From: CAZEMR01 sp964513465
GTDB lineage: Bacteria > Bacteroidota > Ignavibacteria > Kapaibacteriales > UBA2268
Length of the DNA stretch: 64,000 nucleotides
Reading direction: 5' to 3'
Assembly (NCBI GenBank): GCA_964513465.1
Contig: CAZEMR010000008.1
Location: 1-64,000, forward strand
Made by a program: the position numbers and the translations under genes. This document shows positions 60,443 to 64,000 of this stretch, in pieces (the first letter of the stretch is position 1; each line of letters opens with the position of its first letter). The notes beneath the pieces are model-generated. The model did no database searches and was not told the origin of the DNA. It saw nothing but the letters and a program-made list of their open reading frames with translations.

Positions 60443-61786
60443 ATGCAGAACAAACGTGGCGAATGGAGCTCTAAGATCGGATTCATTTTTGCGGCCGCAG
60501 GCTCGGCTATCGGCCTGGGCAATATCTGGCGCTTCCCCTATGTGGTCGGCGAAAACGGCGGCGCGGCGTTTGTGATGTTATATATATTTTTCGTCGTAAT
60601 TATCGGCCTTCCGTATATGCTGGCCGAATTCGCCCTCGGGCGATCGGCACAGCGCAATCCCGCAGGGGCCATTCAGCAGCTAAACCCCGGATCGAAATGG
60701 AAATGGATCGGGCTGTTCGGCATCCTGACCGGCACCGGCATACTTTCGTTCTATGGCGTAATTGCAGGCTGGACAGTGGGTTATGTATATAAAATGGCCA
60801 CATCTGACGTAGGCGGATTCCGCGAATTCATTGCCGACCCGGTAGCGGTTACTCTGCTGTTCGCCGGATTTCTCGTGTTAACCACCCTTATAGTCTATGG
60901 CGGGGTATCGAAAGGCATAGAGCGCTGGGCAAAAATTCTGATGCCACTTCTGCTGGTGTTGCTCGTAGCATTAATTATATATGCCAATACGCTCGATGGC
61001 TCGGGCAAGGGGCTGTCGTTTTATTTATACCCCGATCTGACCAAAATCACCGGACGGACGGTGCTGGCAGCGCTGGGGCAGGCATTTTTCTCGCTCAGCC
61101 TGGGGATGGGCCTGATGGTCACCTATGGCAGCTATATCTCCAAGCGGGATAATATTTTGTCATCATCATTATACATAGTTTTATTCGATACAGCGATTGC
61201 AATCATGGCCGGACTGATCATTTTCCCTGCGCTTTTCGCGTTGGGCAAGAACCCGGCGGCCGGCCCTGAACTTATATTTGTCGTATTCCCGCAATTATTC
61301 GCTGAAATCCCCGGCGGACTGTATGTCGGGTCGGTGTTTTTCATATTGCTTTCGGTGGCGGCGCTGACCTCGACAATCTCGCTTTTGGAGGTGCCGGTCT
61401 CATACTTCGTGGACGAATACCGCGCCAAGCGCCACCATATCGTTTGGTGGGTAGCGCTTTTCGTATTCATCATCGGTCTGCCCTCGGCGCTATCGCAGGG
61501 TTCGGTGGACTTTTTCACTAATTTCGGATTAATTCCGGATTATCTGACATCACCCGATTTCCTGAGCCAGATGAGCTTTTTCTTTGGTGATTTCTCGCTG
61601 GCGTTCGGCGCGCTGATGCTCTCGATATTCATGGGCTGGATATGGGGCGCCGACAAGGCCGCCGCCGAGCTGGAGATAGGCTCGCCGGGCTTCCGCCGGA
61701 TTCGCAAAGCGTGGATATTTCTGGTCAGATATTTCATTCCGGCAGTTGTGTTTTTGATTTTGCTCAATTTATTCGGAATTTTTTGA
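60443..61786 (+). CDS. Sodium-dependent NSS-family transporter
   Basis: 447-aa member of the neurotransmitter:sodium symporter family, a Na+-coupled importer of amino acids or related amines (LeuT/MhsT group). The first helix has the unwound sodium/substrate site motif GSAIGLGNIWRFPYVVGENG, and the second helix GLPYMLAEFALGR is characteristic. Eleven to twelve membrane segments are predicted, close to the MhsT-like length. GISKGIERW-like GGVSKGIERW marks the loop before helix 5. AGGGTG lies 9 nt before the ATG. Substrate unknown. It is followed by a convergent terminator and the transglutaminase gene on the other strand. Confidence 0.95.
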   Translation: MQNKRGEWSSKIGFIFAAAGSAIGLGNIWRFPYVVGENGGAAFVMLYIFFVVIIGLPYMLAEFALGRSAQRNPAGAIQQLNPGSKWKWIGLFGILTGTGILSFYGVIAGWTVGYVYKMATSDVGGFREFIADPVAVTLLFAGFLVLTTLIVYGGVSKGIERWAKILMPLLLVLLVALIIYANTLDGSGKGLSFYLYPDLTKITGRTVLAALGQAFFSLSLGMGLMVTYGSYISKRDNILSSSLYIVLFDTAIAIMAGLIIFPALFALGKNPAAGPELIFVVFPQLFAEIPGGLYVGSVFFILLSVAALTSTISLLEVPVSYFVDEYRAKRHHIVWWVALFVFIIGLPSALSQGSVDFFTNFGLIPDYLTSPDFLSQMSFFFGDFSLAFGALMLSIFMGWIWGADKAAAELEIGSPGFRRIRKAWIFLVRYFIPAVVFLILLNLFGIF

Positions 61787-61812
61787 AAATTGAGTAAATT
61801 ATTAATTCTCCG

Positions 61813-61849
61813 AAAAAAATCCCCGCCGGCCGCAATGCCGATGGGGATT
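61813..61849 (-). terminator. Terminator between the NSS transporter and the transglutaminase gene
   Basis: Stem AATCCCC / GGGGATT enclosing a GC-rich 18-nt loop. On the minus strand it is followed by a run of seven Ts, 21 nt past the transglutaminase stop. On the plus strand the tail is only ATTATTATTT, so it works best for the minus strand. Confidence 0.85.
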
Positions 61850-61869
61850 ATTATTTATAAACTATTCAA

Positions 61870-63578
61870 TCACTTCACTGGTTCCCAATCAGCGAATTTG
61901 TCGAATACGACATAGGTCTGCGGTTCGGTTGTCCAAGACGAGTTCGAATTATATGTCCATTCCATCGACATCGAGCCGCCGCCGCTCTGGGTAGTGATCA
62001 GATAGCGGTTCGACAGGTGGCCGATATAATTCGCCTGGTCGCGCGGCCATTCGTTGTCGCCGCCGCTCGGATCAAACGGCACCCAGCCGTAGTTCGGCAG
62101 GTAAACTTCCGCCCAGCGGTGGAATACATCGTCAGTGCTGGCATCATCTCCGCGCACTACCACCGAGCCGACATACCGCGCCGGAACNNNNNNNNNNCCA
62201 CGCGCTGGAATCGGCCGTCGTAGCTGGCGTCCACGCCCCGGACAAGGGCAGGGCCACCATATCCCGCCGGGATACCCGCCCCGCGGCACATCGCGATAAA
62301 CACGAAGGTATATTCCGGCCAGGAGCCGTTGCGGCGTTCGAGGACGGCGGGAGCGGTATTCCAGCCTCCGGCCATTTCGTAGTACATATTTTCGAGCAGA
62401 TAATTATATATTCCGCGGGCGATCCAGTATGGATTTGTCAGGCCTTTGGTGCATTCGGCCAGAGCATTCTGGATAATCGGGTCGTTAATGCGGTATTTCT
62501 CGTTGTCCGCCAGATATTTATCTTTAATATCAGCGGGGATCACGGCCAGACCGCCGACCTTCGCCGGATCGATGAAATAGCGCGTATCATAGATTTTTGC
62601 ACGGACTTTCATTTCGGCTTCGAATGTTTTACCCGGTTCTAAATCCTTGCGGACAAAATACGCTGTCTGTTGGCCCCATTCATCGGTCGCGAGGCTGAAA
62701 GATCCGGGGTTTATCTTCGGAGCATCGACTATCTTCTGATTGTCGCGGTCGTCGGGCAGCGCGATATGCACATCTGCGCTCAGTAATTTACCCGGCCCGA
62801 AATTCGTAATCTGATGTATATAAGTAATTTCTGCAAATCTTTCGTCGCTGAGTTTCACTTTCTCGCCATCCGAGGCCACGAGCTTATGCAGCTTGTTCGC
62901 GGCGTCGTCCACCGCCCAGAGGTGAGCGCCGTCGAAAGCCAGGCCGCGGACGTATTCGCCCGGCGCTTTGATGATATTTATCACCATCCCATTCGACGGA
63001 TCGACCATATATATTTCGTCATGCTTGCGGTCGGATACCCACAGGTAGCTGCCGTCCCATGCGAGGCCCTCGGGGTCGGGCGTCGGCGATTTATACTCGC
63101 GGATAGTGGTGCCGTCGTCCTGATCGAACTGAATGATCTTATCCGCACGCGGATCGGCGCACCAGAGATATTCGCCATCGAAGGCCAGACCGAGCGCGAT
63201 TTTAGCAGGCGCAAATACGGTATGGAGAATATTTCCATTCTCGGGATCGATTTTATAAATCGTGCCATAATAATTTTCGGACATCGGAATGCCGCCCTTG
63301 ACGTCGGAGCACCACAGCGATTCGCCATCCCAGGCAAGTCCGCCCGGCCAGTATCCCGGAGAGGGGATTTCTTTGGTAATATTGCCGGTTTCCGGATCGA
63401 CCGAAAAAATTTTCTTACGAAGGCGGTCGGCGCAGCGGATGCTTTCGCCGTCGAAAGCCAGGCCTGTGGGGAAGCGGCCGGGACTATTGAATGATTTGAC
63501 AATATCGCCCGGAAATGCGCTAACAATTTCGGAAGTAAAGACGATAATTATAATTAAAAGCGGATAAATACGTTTCAT
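61870..63578 (-). CDS. Secreted beta-propeller/transglutaminase protein, split by a scaffold gap
   Basis: Signal peptide MKRIYPLLIIIIVFTSEIVSA, then six or so blades of about 44 residues with GLAFDGESIRCAD / GLAWDGESLWCSD and the linker VDPxxGN (about 25-240), like streptogramin-lyase/NHL propellers. A beta-rich spacer leads to a transglutaminase-like domain: Cys in AMCRGAGIPAGYGG, His in FHRWAEVYLPNYGW and Asp in VPFDPSGG. Ten Ns at 62188-62197 break it, and the two sides are not in one frame. Moreover, about 25 residues around the core (IPAGYGGPALVRGVDAS versus VPARYVGSVVVRGDDAS) occur on both sides. The listed span may therefore be one gene with a bad join or two paralogues collapsed. AGGAG precedes the ATG at 63578. 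Confidence 0.75.
62188..62197. other. Scaffold gap of ten Ns inside the transglutaminase gene
   Basis: Ten undetermined bases. Sequences on each side are alternative versions of the same transglutaminase segment at roughly half amino-acid identity. The join is therefore doubtful and the true distance is unknown. Confidence 0.9.
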
Positions 63579-63703
63579 TTAAATCTCCTAAGTAGAAATA
63601 CTTTGAACAATCCGAATTAAATTGGTTACATTATACTAAAATTTTTTATATTTCTTTATACCTAATTAACAAATCAATTATTCGAAGTATAATTCAGTAA
63701 CAA

Positions 63704-64000
63704 ATGAGCGGCAATGTCAGGTCCTATGGGACCAAAAGGGCAGCAAGCATTATTTTGCCCTCCCTCGTGACGATCGCACTTTTTGTGATCGCGTTGTTTT
63801 ATATTGCCATCCCCTACCTGAAAGAAAATCTTCGCGAGGCCAAGCTCAATAATATCAAGCTCCAGGTACAGAGCGTAACCAGCATACTCGATAATTATCA
63901 CCGCCGCGCCGAAGCCGGCGAAATGCCGATCGACAGCGCTCAAACCGAAGCCAGGGAGCTGATCCGCCATATCAGATACGGAGCTGATGGAAATAATTAT
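63704..64000 (+). CDS. Cache-domain sensor protein, N-terminal part only
   Basis: Open to the window end; 99 residues are visible from the ATG at 63704. A basic N-terminus (GNVRSYGTKRA) precedes a membrane helix at about 13-36 (IILPSLVTIALFVIALFYIA). Then comes LQVQSVTSILDNYHRRAEAG, followed by ARELIRHIRYGADGNNY. This is the opening of a single-Cache_2 extracytoplasmic sensor (helix, then xxIRxxRYGxDGxxY). The output may be a histidine kinase, a methyl-accepting protein or a cyclase, and cannot be told here. It is divergent from the transglutaminase gene across 125 bp. Confidence 0.82.
   Translation, partial: MSGNVRSYGTKRAASIILPSLVTIALFVIALFYIAIPYLKENLREAKLNNIKLQVQSVTSILDNYHRRAEAGEMPIDSAQTEARELIRHIRYGADGNNY

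Noticed and set aside
1..64000. CRISPR arrays, rRNA genes, replication origin, prophage
   Set aside because: No regularly spaced repeats, rRNA-like sequence, DnaA-box cluster or phage structural genes were seen.

Overview
This window is a chromosomal stretch of a Gram-negative bacterium of the FCB (Bacteroidota/Chlorobiota/Ignavibacteriota/Kapabacteria-like) group. The evidence is indirect but consistent. Three exported proteins end in the type IX secretion (Por) sorting domain. The Mrp-type Fe-S ATPase lacks the CxxC motif and the CoaBC protein has PAMD and ASG variants, both as I remember from Bacteroidota. The branched-chain E1 subunits are fused, and there is a rhomboid/IspG pair. Two runs of ten Ns (11923-11932 and 62188-62197) mark scaffold joins, so this is a draft, probably metagenome-derived, assembly. 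Intergenic DNA is very AT-rich, while genes are moderately GC-rich but carry short TATATA runs at Ile-Tyr codons.

Layout. 1-8.5 kb holds housekeeping genes: a membrane protein, rfbC, purF, yraN, a holB/ricT-like pair on the minus strand, and a fused 2-oxoacid dehydrogenase E1. 8.6-17.9 kb is a signalling block: a PocR-PAS histidine kinase converges on a minus-strand trio of membrane histidine kinase, single-domain response regulator, and receiver-first five-PAS kinase. 18-29 kb is a periplasmic defence/cell-wall block: a thioester alpha-2-macroglobulin lipoprotein and penicillin-binding protein 1C, separated by a large T9SS-exported beta-propeller/Ig protein. 29-36.3 kb has a C1 peptidase, small membrane proteins, pgk, an unknown protein, a rhomboid protease, ispG, and radC/cutA. 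36.4-41.5 kb has two large T9SS cargo proteins in convergent orientation. 41.7-43.1 kb is an Mrp/Nfu Fe-S assembly pair.

43.2-44.3 kb is the only mobile-looking region. It has tRNA-Val and tRNA-Leu on the plus strand, then about 0.8 kb without an intact gene that holds an IS3 OrfA remnant and a tyrosine-recombinase C-terminal remnant, then an oppositely oriented tRNA-Leu. The two tRNA-Leu genes make a 23-bp perfect inverted repeat around it.

44.4-61.8 kb holds an HpnE-like desaturase, a BtrH_N/DUF4872 protein coupled to corA, coaBC, der, a CDF metal exporter, a LolC/E-type permease, ppk1, a secreted LRR protein, a fused amino-acid ABC transporter with its ATPase, a secreted WD40 protein and an NSS transporter. 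61.9-63.6 kb is a secreted beta-propeller/transglutaminase gene broken by a suspicious gap. A Cache-type sensor begins at 63704 and runs off the end.

I did not find a CRISPR array, rRNA, riboswitch, intact mobile element or recognisable defence system. The best leads for something unusual are the A2M/T9SS/PbpC arrangement, the receiver-first phosphorelay trio, the stand-alone BtrH-like acyltransferase coupled to CorA, the tRNA-Leu-bounded scar, and the duplicated transglutaminase core at the second gap.
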